NCBI RefSeq assembly: GCF_030867145.1
Contig: NC_134419.1
Span: 77,501,403-77,565,402 of the forward strand
Origin: Opisthocomus hoazin
Lineage: Eukaryota; Chordata; Aves; Opisthocomiformes; Opisthocomidae
DNA: 64,000 nucleotides
Direction: 5' to 3'
Each line of letters opens with the position of its first letter. Position 1 is the stretch's first letter. The notes beneath the pieces were generated by a model. That model had not been told where the DNA came from. It ran no database searches and was given only the letters and a program-made list of their open reading frames with translations. Shown here one piece after another: positions 49,046 to 61,352 of the stretch. The position numbers and the translations under genes are program-made.

Positions 49046-52000
49046 CGTCTCCTGCTTTTAGTGGGATGCGAAAATTGTCATTTTGCTGTTTCTTCATTGT
49101 GCCAGTGGAGAAGAGATGTAATGAGCTGCTTTAGGGAGTCTGCAAGCCTGGCTAGCACTTCTGAGGGCAGACTAGCCTAAGTGGCTCTAGTAGCTTCCAA
49201 ATCCACTGGACTTCTCCTGTTATTTGACCTTTTCCTTTGGACTTAAAACTGCAGTAAGAGGTAGAACTGGTGCTACTATGGTCACTACAAATACCATATT
49301 TAAAATGCCTTTGTATTCAAAAGTATGTGCAGATATGGAGTAATTAGAGCATTATTGTGATAGTTTAAAAAGTTTAAGCCTTTTTTTTTTTTTTTAATAA
49401 ATGGTGTAATAGAAAAATAGTGCTGTGCGTCTGTGCTGAAGGAGAGCTTCCCAGCTACAGGGCTTGTGCTCTCTGAGGTCCTGTTAATTTTCAGGATGGT
49501 GACTCTGCTTTCCTTTGCTACTCCTAATGAGTCACTGGAAGACACGGATAGTCCTGTCCTTGCTGTGATCAGTACGTCAGTGCGGGCTCTGCCGTGCAGG
49601 CAAGGTGCTCCTGGCTTTGACAGGCTTTGTAAATTGGAAGCCTTGATGAAGAACGAGCTGGATATCTGCACGGGGAGCTGCACTGAGTGTTACTACTTCA
49701 GGACAGCACGTGGTGCCTGCGTAGGTGCTTCGTAATGCCGTGGATTTGGTCAAAGATAAGGCATTATGTCAAGGACACCAGCGTTTTAAAAATAGTCTGT
49801 ACCTCTGTGACTCAGTTGTTGCACCTCTGGGGTGTATCTGGGTGCCCTCAAGCTGTCCCCTGAGCGGACAGGGTGCTGTGAGTGCTTGAGGTGGTGTCTG
49901 TGGTTCTCAGTCCTTAGCCAGTAACACGCAGGCTGCTCTGGCACTCTGCACTGTGTAGGGTGTGTATCTGCATGTGCATTAATTAAAAATAACAACCACC
50001 CCACAAACAACAACAAGCAAAGGGAAAAGAAAAAAAACCCAGCCCGCAAACAAACCCAATTTTACTGTGAGCCACACCAGTTGGGAGAGCCTGTATTTTT
50101 GCTTGTAACTGGTGATTTTTTGTTGCGTGTTATGACAGGGCAAATCATAACTAGCCTGGTTTTTAGACACTTTGAAATGGGGTGGTCTTTGGCTATGTTT
50201 CAAGGTTAGGGCGTTTTAGTGCCTCGCTGAGGTCGAGATGGCTTTCCAAAAGGTGAATGCAGAAGTATCTTCAAGCCAGGTACGCAGAAACTGTATTTTT
50301 TTATTACAGGGGGAGGGCTGTAACGAATTGGTGGACTAGGTGGTGACACGAAGGCCACGATACAGAAGTTTTGCAACCGAGTTGTGCTCTGGTAGTGGCT
50401 CTTTGAAACAGGGGGTAGGAGTGGTAAGCGCAGTGCCGCTGAAAGCACGGGTACTGCAACGGCCAAGCACTGCTGCTTCGCTGCTGCTGCTTCTCGAGGG
50501 GGGCCTGCGGCGGTTTGGGACGGATTTAAGGCGTTTGTGGAGTCCCGGATTTGCAGTCCGCAGCTGTGGTGGGTGGCGGTGGCACGTGGAGATTGACTTG
50601 GGCTTGCGTGTTCGTGCCTTAAAGTAGGGAAGAAAAGGTTTTTAGGAAGTTGAAAAAGATGTGTCTTAATGCATCTTAGGGATTTTAGCGATGCTGTGTT
50701 AGGAGTGAGGTTTGGAGCTGTCTGCCGGGACAGGAGGGTTGCCTTTGTGCTGTCACTGACAGCAGGACTGACGCGTCCCAAACCGATGGAGTGAAAATGT
50801 CGGTGCAGTCTTTGCTGATACATTTGTCAGTGTATTTCCATTTTGAGAAAGCACGTGCAAATTCAGTTTCCTGGAGACAATATACTTTGCTCTCTGCCAA
50901 GATTAGAGTTCTATTGTATGATATTTCACAATATCTTTCAATTCCCTGCCTGCAGAGGGGACACGTTTCTGTGCTCCCCCGTCCCTGGCATGGCGTGCAG
51001 CAGAGGTAAGGGACTGGTAGGTGAGGCGTACATCTTCCCAAATGAATGTCCTCAGTTTGACTGTAGGCATCTGCTTGATTACGCTCGGTTTACTCAGCCG
51101 TCACTATTGCTCTCTGTCAATAAATACTTGTTGAAAGCAACAGATTGGAGAGGCGTGGAAATACCGGATAAGTGGAAGCACGCATGTACTCCTCTGTTTG
51201 GCTTTGTCCAGGTCGGTGACAACATTGCCAACCGGGATTGTTCCGAGAAATGATTCCTCTTAGGGATTTACCAGGAATCCTTTCCTTCCCCCCCCGCCCC
51301 CCACAGAGCACATACTGACTTCCTATAGGCAGCTGGCTGCCTACGGGCGTAATACAGAGCATTTATTTAACTCTGCAGAGAAAGTTTCAGTCAGTTTAGG
51401 AGTTTTTCAGCTACTAATTAACACTCTTGTTCCTAGAAAATGAAAGGGGAGGGGGAATTTTCACAGGGTGAATATTTATACTTTACATCGTAGACAGGTG
51501 TGGAAGCGATGGTAGGACAAGGTCCTGATTTAAGGTTTTTGGTTTGATTTGAATTCAGGGGGAAAGCATTTCTGAATTTCCACCTGCATTTCGAGTCGTA
51601 CGTTGGAGGGTTTTGTAGTTTTCCTTTATCTCTCACTTGCCTTAAACGCTTGATTTAGATGCACTGATGTGATCTTAATTTTAGGCTGTTTGCCATACTT
51701 GGCAAAGCTTGCTTTGTATTACAAACACCCTTTCCTTTCTGCATTGGCAAAGATTTCAGGGGAGAGGAAAGTAAACTGGATGCAACTGATAGTCAAAGCA
51801 GCGTCTCCAGGAATCCTTTCTGTCAGCTGGCGACTACAGGCATCAGCTTTGCAATAGTTTTTCTTTGAAATAGTTGTGTTTCTGGAGCTTGTCCAGTACT
51901 GGCTGTAAAGCACATGCAGGGTATGCTTTGTCTAATCCTGCAGTGGTCCTTCAGGACTGAAATCCAATACAGCTTGTTAAATACCTGTAGATGCGTCCAA

Positions 52001-54706
52001 CCTTAGATAAATAGCTGACAGCTGACCAATATTAATGAATCCAAGCTCACATGAGGAGCTAGTGCAAATCCAGCTGTAAAGTATTACTCTATTAAAGATG
52101 CCAGTCTTACTTGCAGCGAGAAGAGGTGAGGTCTGAAACTTTCACAGAACTTTCCGTGGTGGCTAATTGCCATCTGTGAAATACGTGGGCTGCTCTTCTT
52201 TATGGGCTTTGCCTGACAGGGAGATGGACCGCTGAAAAGTTAGCATCTCTCTCTCTTTTTCTCTTTCCTTTTTTTTTTTTTTTATAAACTTAAAACCATT
52301 TTGAAGTCTGTTTTCTGGCCTGTGGCTGTGGTGACAATAGTTATTTTCTGAAGAATGCTTTAGTGGATTCCTTAATGAGTTACTGGAATATGTAGCTTGG
52401 GGAGGGAAATTGAAATCATGCCCTGTCGAAACCAAAAGGATGTTCAAGGAGAGATAATTCTTGTGATTCTGAAACTTTATCTACATTTTCAGGCTGTAGT
52501 TGTGAAAACATTTGCATGTTTATAGTGTTCTTTATCTTCCTATGTTTGTGTAATTTGTGCATTAAATCTGGTTTCTGATGTAAAGACTTGTGGCACCAGA
52601 AGCAGCAGTTGCTGAATTTCAGTTTCATCAGCAAAATATGAAATATCTCTGGAAATATTTTTCCACTTCATATAGCTTTGTAACTAAACTGAAATAATCA
52701 CGTTGAGAACTATTATGTGTAATCATGTATCCATACACATAACAAAACAAACAGATGGGTGAATAGCTGAAGTAACTGTTGGCCATGATACTTGAATTTG
52801 GGGTTTTATTTATAATATTTTTTAGCACTGTTGCTCTATTTAGAGTACTGTTTATATTATTTTAGCACAGACCTTTTTATACTGTGTTTTCAGAGGTTTG
52901 TGGTGGCTGATTTTACCGAAGGGTGATGGAGTAGCAAAATGTCTTTCTGTTACCCAGTAGAAAGTACTGAGCGATGTAGGGTTTGCGCTGTAATTTATGA
53001 ACAGGAGTGGAAGTAAAAGCGTGCATAATTGGTGTGTATGCTTGTAGGCACTTGGTTTGTTATGGCACTCTGTTCTGTACATCTGTACTGTTGTAGCAGC
53101 TGTCTCACTTCAGCGTTTTTACTACCCGGATTAATCAATATTGAGGTTGAAAGCCTGCTTGAGCAGCTCCCGAGCTGGGCTAGGTGCAGGGGTTTCGGGA
53201 GCGTGCCGTAGAAAGCCGGAGTCCATGTGCAGAGGGCATCATCGGTGGCATCGTGGAGAAGAGTCTTCCCCACAGAGGCACTTTGCCACTTGACGTGGTG
53301 AGTTCCTGGCTGGTTGCTGGCAGAGCTTGCTAGAGCTACGGCTCTGGAGCAGCTTGGAAGGCGTGGGGTCTGTGAGAGCACACGGACCGTGGTGTGCCCC
53401 GAAGCCTCTCCGAGCAGCCAGATAAGCCTCTCCAAGATCCAGGCTTTTGGAAGCCTGGCCCTAGGTGTTTGTGGTCGCTCTGCCTGCCTTCTCCTTCTGC
53501 TCCACACAAAGCACGGAAGTAGTGACATCACTCAGCTTGAAGTTGAATGTAATAAAATAACATGTGTTTTGGGAACGTAGCTGAATAGCCCTTGGGTCCC
53601 AGGAGAAGGTAACTGATGCCAAACAAGGAGCTGATGACACCAGACCATACCCAGACCTAACACGCAAGGATCTTCAACTGTGCTGTATTAGCAGAGGAGA
53701 GTTTTCCTAATTTCCATACATGGAATGAAAAAAACCCAACCTAACAAAAACCAGAAGCAGTAAGATGGCAAACCCTGGCACTGGTGGTGCTTGTGGTCCC
53801 TGCATGAGGCTAAAGGGAGATGTTGGAAGGCGGCAGGGATGCAGGGTCGTGGAAAGCTCTGCTGTTAGCTGTGTCTGCAGCGGCGTTCCTGCATGCCTCC
53901 CAGCTGATGCTTTAGCCTTCGACATCCTCCTCATCGTGCCAGCTGGTCTGCAGGAAAAAGTGTTGGCGATAGGGAACGGTTCAGTGAATGTAGTGGGGTG
54001 CTTTACTCAAGGAGTTGCTTTGGTGTGGTGCGTGTGTAGTATCTGTAGCGAAGGCTGCGTATCAGAAATGAGGTGAAATGAGAGCAAGTGGTAATGTAAA
54101 AAGTATTCCTGTAGTGGACCCAGAAACAGGAAATATCTCGACACTGAGCCAGATGGAAGTAGCTGATGATAATTTGAGTTTCCAAGTCTTAACACAGATG
54201 GTGAACAATTTAAAGGGACACTTGCTTTCAAAAAATCTGCTGTGCATATGACTCCAGTGAACAAATCATGACCCTGAAATGGCTGCGGATTATCAAGGCA
54301 GTGGCTTGGAATGTCCTATAAATGCTGTCCTCTAAAGGAGGGGTGGCACTGCAGTTTTAATGACTGAGTAGAGATATGGTTAAGCCCGCTGCTTGGGCCA
54401 GAAAAGTTATAGATAAGGGTCTGTGGGAACCTTTAAACTTTCTCTTGGCTAAGCGTAAGGTTATTCTCCCAAAGTATAAGCATATGAATGAAAACTGACA
54501 TCATGATGGCCAGAAGTGATGTTTTTACTTTGATTATTATTATTTTTTTAAGTAATGGAAAGAGCTAAAAGAGGGTTTGTTCGTTGGCTCTGGTTTGACT
54601 TGTGTGGACCTCCTGTCGGTCGGTGGACCTGGAGGAAGGACCAGCTGCAGACGTGACCAAGCCTGTGCTTACTCCCTCCTTAACTTCTGTGCAGCCTGTC
54701 ACCACG

Positions 54707-55042
54707 TCACAGAATCACAGAATGGTTTGGGTTGGAAGGGACCTTATAGATCATCCCGTTCCAACCCCCCTGCCATGAGCAGGGACATCTTCAGCTGGAT
54801 CAGGCTGCTCAGAGCCCCGTCCAACCTGGCCTGGAATGTTCCCAGGGATGGGACATCGACCACCTCTCTGGGCAACCAGTGCTAGGGCCTCACCACACTC
54901 AGAGTAAAGAATTTCTTTCTTACATCTAACGTACGTCTCCCCTCTTTCATCTGGAATCTGTTACCCCTTGTCCTATCGCTCCATGCTGTTGTAAAAAGCC
55001 CCGATGCAGCTCTCTTGCAGGCCCCTTCAGGTACTGGAAGGC
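54707..55042 (-). mobile_element. CR1 LINE, second subfamily (minus strand, antisense in intron 1)
   Basis: This starts with TCACAGAATCACAGAATGG and the TTGGGTTGGAAGGGACCTTA wording, the reverse complement of a CR1 3' end. It is most like the copy at 28.38 kb and unlike the four younger copies. Similarity continues through the CCTTGTCCTATCGCTCCATG segment and stops after GGCCCCTTCAGGTACTGGAA. The coding remnant is interrupted and more mutated than in other copies, so the insertion is probably old. It is antisense to DOCK1 transcription, the orientation that vertebrate introns usually tolerate better. Confidence 0.94.
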
Positions 55043-58000
55043 ATCGAGGTGTCGTGGGCTGTCAGTCTCTCCGTCCTTGCTGCTGCCTTGCGATACAGCC
55101 TGGGTTTGAACAGCTTCTCCTTTTGGTTTCTTTATTTTTACTTACTGCTTTGGGGTTGCATGGGAGCCTGTACTATTTTTGCCGTTCTGCCTTGGACAGT
55201 CTGTAGCTCATTTGTAACTTAGATATATAGAAAATAATGCTTATATTTAAGCCTGTAGTAAGCTCTGTCTAAGATGAGGTAGCGGTGATGTTGCCTGGTG
55301 CCTGGACTCTGAACTGGGCTGCTGGGTGGCCGGGTAGCTTCGGGCTCTGTGGATAGCAGTGGACTGTTTTGAGCAAGATGTGATTGGGATACAAAACTGT
55401 GATTATATATGAAAGCTTCCTCACTACCTGGTTATTTTCCTTTCTATGTTTTTTAATCTGTCATATGCCTCTTAATTTTTAATGATTTCCAAGCTTTTTC
55501 CTTTTATTTCTGGTGTTTTGTCCTTGTACACAAATGCCCACCAGTTTTCTGCATCTTGTCGTCCCTGCTGGAATTCCTTCCTCCCTGCTCCCCGGGGTAC
55601 CCCTGTGTCACCCCGCATGTTGGTTGTGTCCCCATCAATCTGTAGCCTTCCTGATGCTTCTATCACCAAGAATCTTAGGTGGGATAGACTGGAGAGACTT
55701 TATTTTCTCCCCTCCGAGGCTGGTTCTGGTTTTGGGGTCGGGGTGTAGTGGGGTTTTTTGGTGTTTGGGTGTTTTTTTTTTCTTCTTCTGTGGAGTGATC
55801 TCTGTGAAATTGCCAATGTAAAGGTTAAGCGGTGTAACTAAAACATGCTTTCGCTGATAGTGTTCTTAGTAAGTTGGTTTAAAGAAAAGTGGTTTGTGGG
55901 GTTTTTCAGTTTAGTTTTGAAGGTATCTGATCTTCCATTCCAAGTCATAGTTCCTCTGTGGAAGGTGTGTCTTTGGTGTGGCCATATCTAACTGCCTCCT
56001 TCCTCAGTAGCCTGTTGGCAGTGCCTCTAGCTGTTGACAACCTCGATGTGACCTTGGTCAATTCTGTTCTGTATGTGTTGTGTGGGTTGTTTTTTTTTTT
56101 TTGTCTCTTCTGATGCTGCTCACTTAGGGTTGGGCATAAAAAAGAACCTTTTCTTTATGGACTTCCCGGGTGATGGGCAGCAGTATGCTGGAGAGCAACT
56201 CGGAATTGCTTTGAGACCAAGACTTGCTCAGAGACACAGCAGCTGGCATTGACTCCTTTTCAAACTGAATTGAGTGACATATGACACAGCACTGGAAGGG
56301 GTTGAAGTGGTGGATGAAGATCCCTTTCCCAGAGTTTTTGATTATTGAGCTCTTCTGGTGAGAAAACAGTTGTTCTTGCTCACGAGTTAAGTGGCTGGAG
56401 ATGATGACAGATTTTTTTGTGGCACAGATATATTTCTCAGGCAGTAGTTTCCATAGCGTATGAGTCAAATGGGTCAAAACAGCAACCCCAAACATTTGAT
56501 GGAGAGCCAAATATTCTTTTGGTGTTTATTATATTACACTTTGTTTATATTTATTTGTTGGTTTTGTCCTTGAGTGTTTCAGTGTACCTAAGAGTCTAAG
56601 AGGTTTAAAAAAAGCAGGAGACATTTATCTGGTTAATAGGGGCATCTGCAGTTACATTAGATTGGATCGCTTTAGTGCTGAGCATTACTGTCCGAAACCG
56701 CTCCGGGGCTGATAAGGTGCTGATAGAGAATTGCCTCCCGTCAGCTCTCGGTGTGTCCCTGAACGAGGTTGTGGTAACTGGACTTTGGACTCGGCTTAGT
56801 CCGCCCTGGTCTCTCCTGGTGAGCGGCACTGCTGGGGTGGTGATGCAGGTAGCGTGCAAGTCTCGATGCAACGATAACAAATCCTTCGTTAAACCAGTGC
56901 TGCCGTGTGATCGTGCTGCAGCGTACGTGGGGAGTTACCCGTTCAGTCAGTGTACGCTGCCCACGTAGTGGGAAGAGCGTCCCGTTAGCGAGGCTTTATT
57001 TGGGGAAAAAAACTTCTTGGAGAAGCAAGTGAGTCTTTGAGGCGTCCCTACCGTAGTTCCCTTGGAGCTCTGTGGGGTGGGAATTCTCATTCCTAAAAAA
57101 TAAGCCAGTGGACTGGATATAGCCAGATAAGCACATTTTAATAACGACTTGAGAGAATTGCTCAGTTATGGTACTGTTTACATCTTTAGAAATTTTGTGC
57201 GGGTTCAGCTGGTGTTTGCTTTTCTAGCTGAATGTATTCTTGAAATGGTTTATTAACAGATTGTTATCAATAACTTTTGCTGCAAAAGGAGCCTCTGTTT
57301 ATTTACTGAACTGTGATAACCGAGTGATTTGTCTGGCTCAGATTTGTGCCTGAAATACAGAAAGCACTGTTTGGGCTGAATGCAGCAGTTGCTGGTTTCT
57401 GCAGTCAGAGCACACAAAGGTGAAAATGTTCCTGGCTGAACGCTGGAAGAAGTTTTAATACTGTTAGGGCTTGAGTATCTAAAATATTGGGATGACTGTA
57501 AGCTTTTGCAGCCCAGGTGTGATACCATCTGCAACGCAGCGTGCTTATCTGGGAGGTGTTCTTGCATCAAGATAGAAGCTCTAGGATTAGGATTTCATGT
57601 ATTATGTTTGTATATTGGCATCTCGATGCTTCCATAATATTTACATAAGGAGTGTGGAAAATATAAAATGGTTTTGCGGGGTAGAAATAGAATAACTGAA
57701 TACCAGCTCAAGTGTTGATAAGATGGGTGGGATAGTGATAACGTTGAGAAATGACTGACTAAACTTAGTGAAAAGTAAAGCACAGGTGAACACGAGCAAA
57801 GCCTTGGGCTCTGTGCCGTTGTGTTCCCCCACTGACTGCATCTGCACGTCGCAGGCGTTCCTGTTGTCACCTCTGCGTGCAGCAACGCAGTCTTGCTCTT
57901 GGGGCTATAATGGACCAAGAAACATTTTTAAAGTTTAAACTGTTTTTCTTTGGAACACTGAAGGCTGCTAATCAAGAGGAGTGAGTTGGATTCCTGCAGG

Positions 58001-59052
58001 AAGGTGGCACAAATGCTCTCCCCGCCCCCCCCCAAACTTAGCTGATGTAAATGTGTGTTGATTTATGTATGAAAAATGAACTGTTTTTCTGGATATGAGG
58101 ACTAGAATTGTACAGTGTGCTGGCTATCACTAGTTTGGTTTTTTTTTTCAATAGTTTTGTTTTGAGGTAGAGGTCCTGAAAGTGGTGAATGGGTTGAATA
58201 ATTGAGAAATAACCACTGGTTAGCGGAGTAGTCTTGCAGCGGAGAAGACAAATGTTTTAAGGTGAAAGTGGTTGTGGAGGACAGATGTGCTGTCCAGTTT
58301 AGCACAAGCTTGTGCCACAACTTAGAGCTTGCTAAATGTGAACGTTTGAGCAGATTGTTTTGTGTGTTGCTTTGGAAATAGACAGGGAGAAGGTTCTCCT
58401 TAAGCCGTTGTTGCCACTGGGGCAACGCTGGGAGCAGCGTGGCTTTGCTCTTCTAGCCAGGAGCTGGACCTACCCTGGGCTGGCCCGAGCGTGTCTGCTG
58501 CTTCACCTCTTTTCAGCAAGTAGGTGGAACAATGCTGGGGAGATAATGTGGAAAAAAAGTAGGTAAAATATTTTTTTCTTCTAGCAACAGATTAGCAAAT
58601 TACTGCTGGATTAGTAGCATCTTAAACACCCTACTAGCATTAATTTACGTGACAGTGGGAATTTTTAAAATATGCTCTTTTCAGGTGATTATGCTTAGGA
58701 AGTCGGGTGTTAAGGCCTTGAGCTATTCCGAATTAACGAGGGTGATTTTTGAGGCTGGGGGCAGTAAGGGTGGTAGTTACAAGGCTTGCCTTTGCTGCGT
58801 TGCTGAGGGCTGCCCTGGCAGTGGAGGGCCAAGCTGGTCAGTGGGACAGGACTCAGTGGCTGCTGGTGGGCAGAGCTCCTCTGGGCATTTCCCACATTCA
58901 TCTGTGATAGATTATTGGGCTAGATCAACTTCGGTTAGGTGAGAAAGATATATATTTTTTTTTTTTTTTAGAGCAAACACATTAACTCCTGCTGAAGTGA
59001 AGCGTTGCCACTATAAATTTAGGTTGCTGTTGCGCAAAAAGACGTGGAGTCA

Positions 59053-59146
59053 CTGTAGGTGACCCTGCTTCGGCAGGGGGTTGGACTAGGTGACCCACAG
59101 AGGTCCCTTCCAACCCCTACTATTCTGTGATTCTGGGATTCTGTGA
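59053..59146 (+). mobile_element. Very short CR1 3' tail (+ strand, sense in intron 1)
   Basis: Only the last ~94 bp of a CR1 element are present: CTGTAGGTGACCCTGCTTCG, then the GACCCACAGAGGTCCCTTCC wording and two to three ATTCTGTG-type units. The coding part is absent. This is a typical extreme 5' truncation from aborted reverse transcription. It is in the same orientation as DOCK1. Confidence 0.93.
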
Positions 59147-60895
59147 GTTCAGCGTCCGTAAGCAGAGCTTTCAGGTGTTCCTCTGCTCCAGCCTTCCCCA
59201 CTTCCCAGGAGTTAGTGTATTTGATTTGTAGAGAGAGCAAAATGTGATGCTGGGTCTTTAGAGAATAGTAATACCATACCAGCTGGGTTTCCTGCTTATT
59301 TCTTCCAGAACGAACACAGAAGTTAGCGTGGGCTCAGAGGATGCCTCTTAGGTGGGTGCCATGGAATTTGCACGGGCACGAGCTCCCTCTGACCGCGCTG
59401 TGAGGAAGCCCGGTCGCTGGTGGCAGGGCTTGGTGAGGAGGCACCGGCAGCCTGGCGCGAGCCGGACAGTGACTCTTTGTTGAGGCTCGCTGCCGAGCCA
59501 ACTCTGCCGCTCCTCTGAAAGCGGCACGAGGCATGTGATCTCTTGCTGGTTCGGGGAAAAACAATTTTTCCCTGTTTCTGCAAAATGCGGCTCTTGGCTT
59601 TGAATGCATTCAGTGCTGCTTGACTCGCTCCCGTGGTTACGTTTTTACATTAATTCCGGTATAACATACAACTTCAGGAAAAATGTCACCTATTTCCAAT
59701 TTCTGCAATAGCCTAGCTGTTGTGGAAAAGAATGTTGGTGGATCAGACTGCGGCTCTTAGCAGGTAATTCTTCTCTCCAACTGCTGTTTCTCAGAAAGCA
59801 GAACAAGTTCCTCAGGGATTACTTGACTCTGAATCTGTGCTCTTTCTCTCTAGTTCTTGCTGTTGGAGACAGCTGGAAGGACTGAGAGACAAATAAGGTG
59901 ATGGCAAATGAAAATAAATTGAGTAAGGTTTGATGTGTAAAAAGCCTGAAATGCCTTCTCCGCTCTGCCCCACTCTGTAAGCTTTCCTGAGAAAGCAACA
60001 GAGGAATTTTGGTGATGTTCTCTTGTAGAAATGCGGAGAAGGAAGAACAGTAGGAAAAGAAAACTTCTTCCCATCACCCCATTTTCCCCTTGCTTGAGGC
60101 TTTTGGCTCTGCATCATCGGCTCTGTATTGCAGGGAACAGTGTCTTGCAGGGGCCATTTTTTTGCTGTTTCCGCAGTAGTGTGATACCAGTTTTATTGTG
60201 TTGAACTTGATTTTTATCGTCATTGAAATGGCTATTAAAATATAGCTGTGACATGAAGCTCGCTGTTGTACAAATGCTTAGCAAGAGGCACCCTCTTTGC
60301 AATATTGTGTTCGGTGCAATAGAGACCTGCTGCAGTGGCAGGGGAGAAACTTGAAGCAGGGGCTGATGCGTCAAGCAACTTCAGATGTATCTAAGATGAG
60401 TGTGGTGTGGGTTGTTTTTGTTGAAGCCCTCCTGCAGGTAGAAGCAGGCTTCATTCTTGCTGGCTTTTGCGTAGCGGCAGCCAAAAGCTGGAAAAGGTAT
60501 TTTCATGAAGGTTCTGCTTCATCCCGTGAAAGATAAAGGTCCTGAGGAACTGGCTGTGTCCATCATCCATGACCAGTCTTCTACCCAAGCTGTGCTCCCA
60601 GCTGCCTGGGATGCTGTATGCCCTGCTTGAGCACCAGGCTGGCAACTGGTGAAGGAGCATTGGTGCCTGTGCAGAGCTGGACCATAATTGGTGGTGTCCT
60701 GGCCTGGGGCACTGGAGTAGGAAGGAATTCAGGGTTTGCCTGCGTGGTTCACGTGACTTTGATATAGTCCCTTCCACAAGTGGGCTTTAAGATTGATCTT
60801 GTTGTGTTTGGAGCTGTTTGCACCCACTTCTGCGTTTGGCAGGTTGGTTTTGAACTACGCTGCTCTGTTTGGGACCTTCTCCTAAGGCTGTAGTT

Positions 60896-60941
60896 GGTGT
60901 CGGTTGAGGTTGATGGTGTCGGTTGAGGTTGATGGTGTCGG
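60896..60941. repeat. 19-bp tandem duplication
   Basis: The unit GGTGTCGGTTGAGGTTGAT is present twice without mismatch, and the first eight bases begin a third copy. It is a recent local duplication inside DOCK1 intron 1 with no evident function. Confidence 0.95.
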
Positions 60942-61324
60942 CCTCCTGTGCTTGGCCACATGCTGCCTCCTTCACCGTTCCACTGTTGCTGATTTTCCAT
61001 AGCTGCTCAGAGCTTTTTAGAGAGCTAATGCAGAAAAAGCACGGAGGTTTAGAGCCAGCTGAACTCCTGGTAGCTTTGAGGGATGAGGTGGGCGGCAGCG
61101 CTGGTGCAAGGGAAGGGGTAGGGACGTGCAGCTGGAGGCCCATCAGCCGGGAGCGGGTATGGAGCTGCAGCGCTGCCGGCTATGGGCGCTTACCGTCTCT
61201 TGGGGAACCTCTGTCCAGTGGTACGGCCTGACATTGACTCACGGCCCCTTCACACATTTGATCCTCTGCCAGCATTGACCGTAAGCTGATCGAGTTGCTC
61301 CTCCTCTCCAGTGTTTAACTCTTC

Positions 61325-61352
61325 TCCTTCCTTCCTTCCTTCCTTCCTTCTC
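61325..61352. repeat. (CCTT)n microsatellite
   Basis: About six to seven CCTT/TTCC units form an uninterrupted pyrimidine tract on the sense strand of DOCK1 intron 1. It lies in a wider pyrimidine-rich stretch that is not followed by a usable exon. Confidence 0.93.

Noticed and set aside
50206..50823. 205-codon antisense frame in DOCK1 intron 1
   Set aside because: It has no domain, no promoter and no splice context. G-rich sense DNA depletes antisense stop codons, which explains the length.
52995..53531. 178-codon antisense frame in intron 1
   Set aside because: It has no recognisable domain, and amino-acid usage follows local composition.
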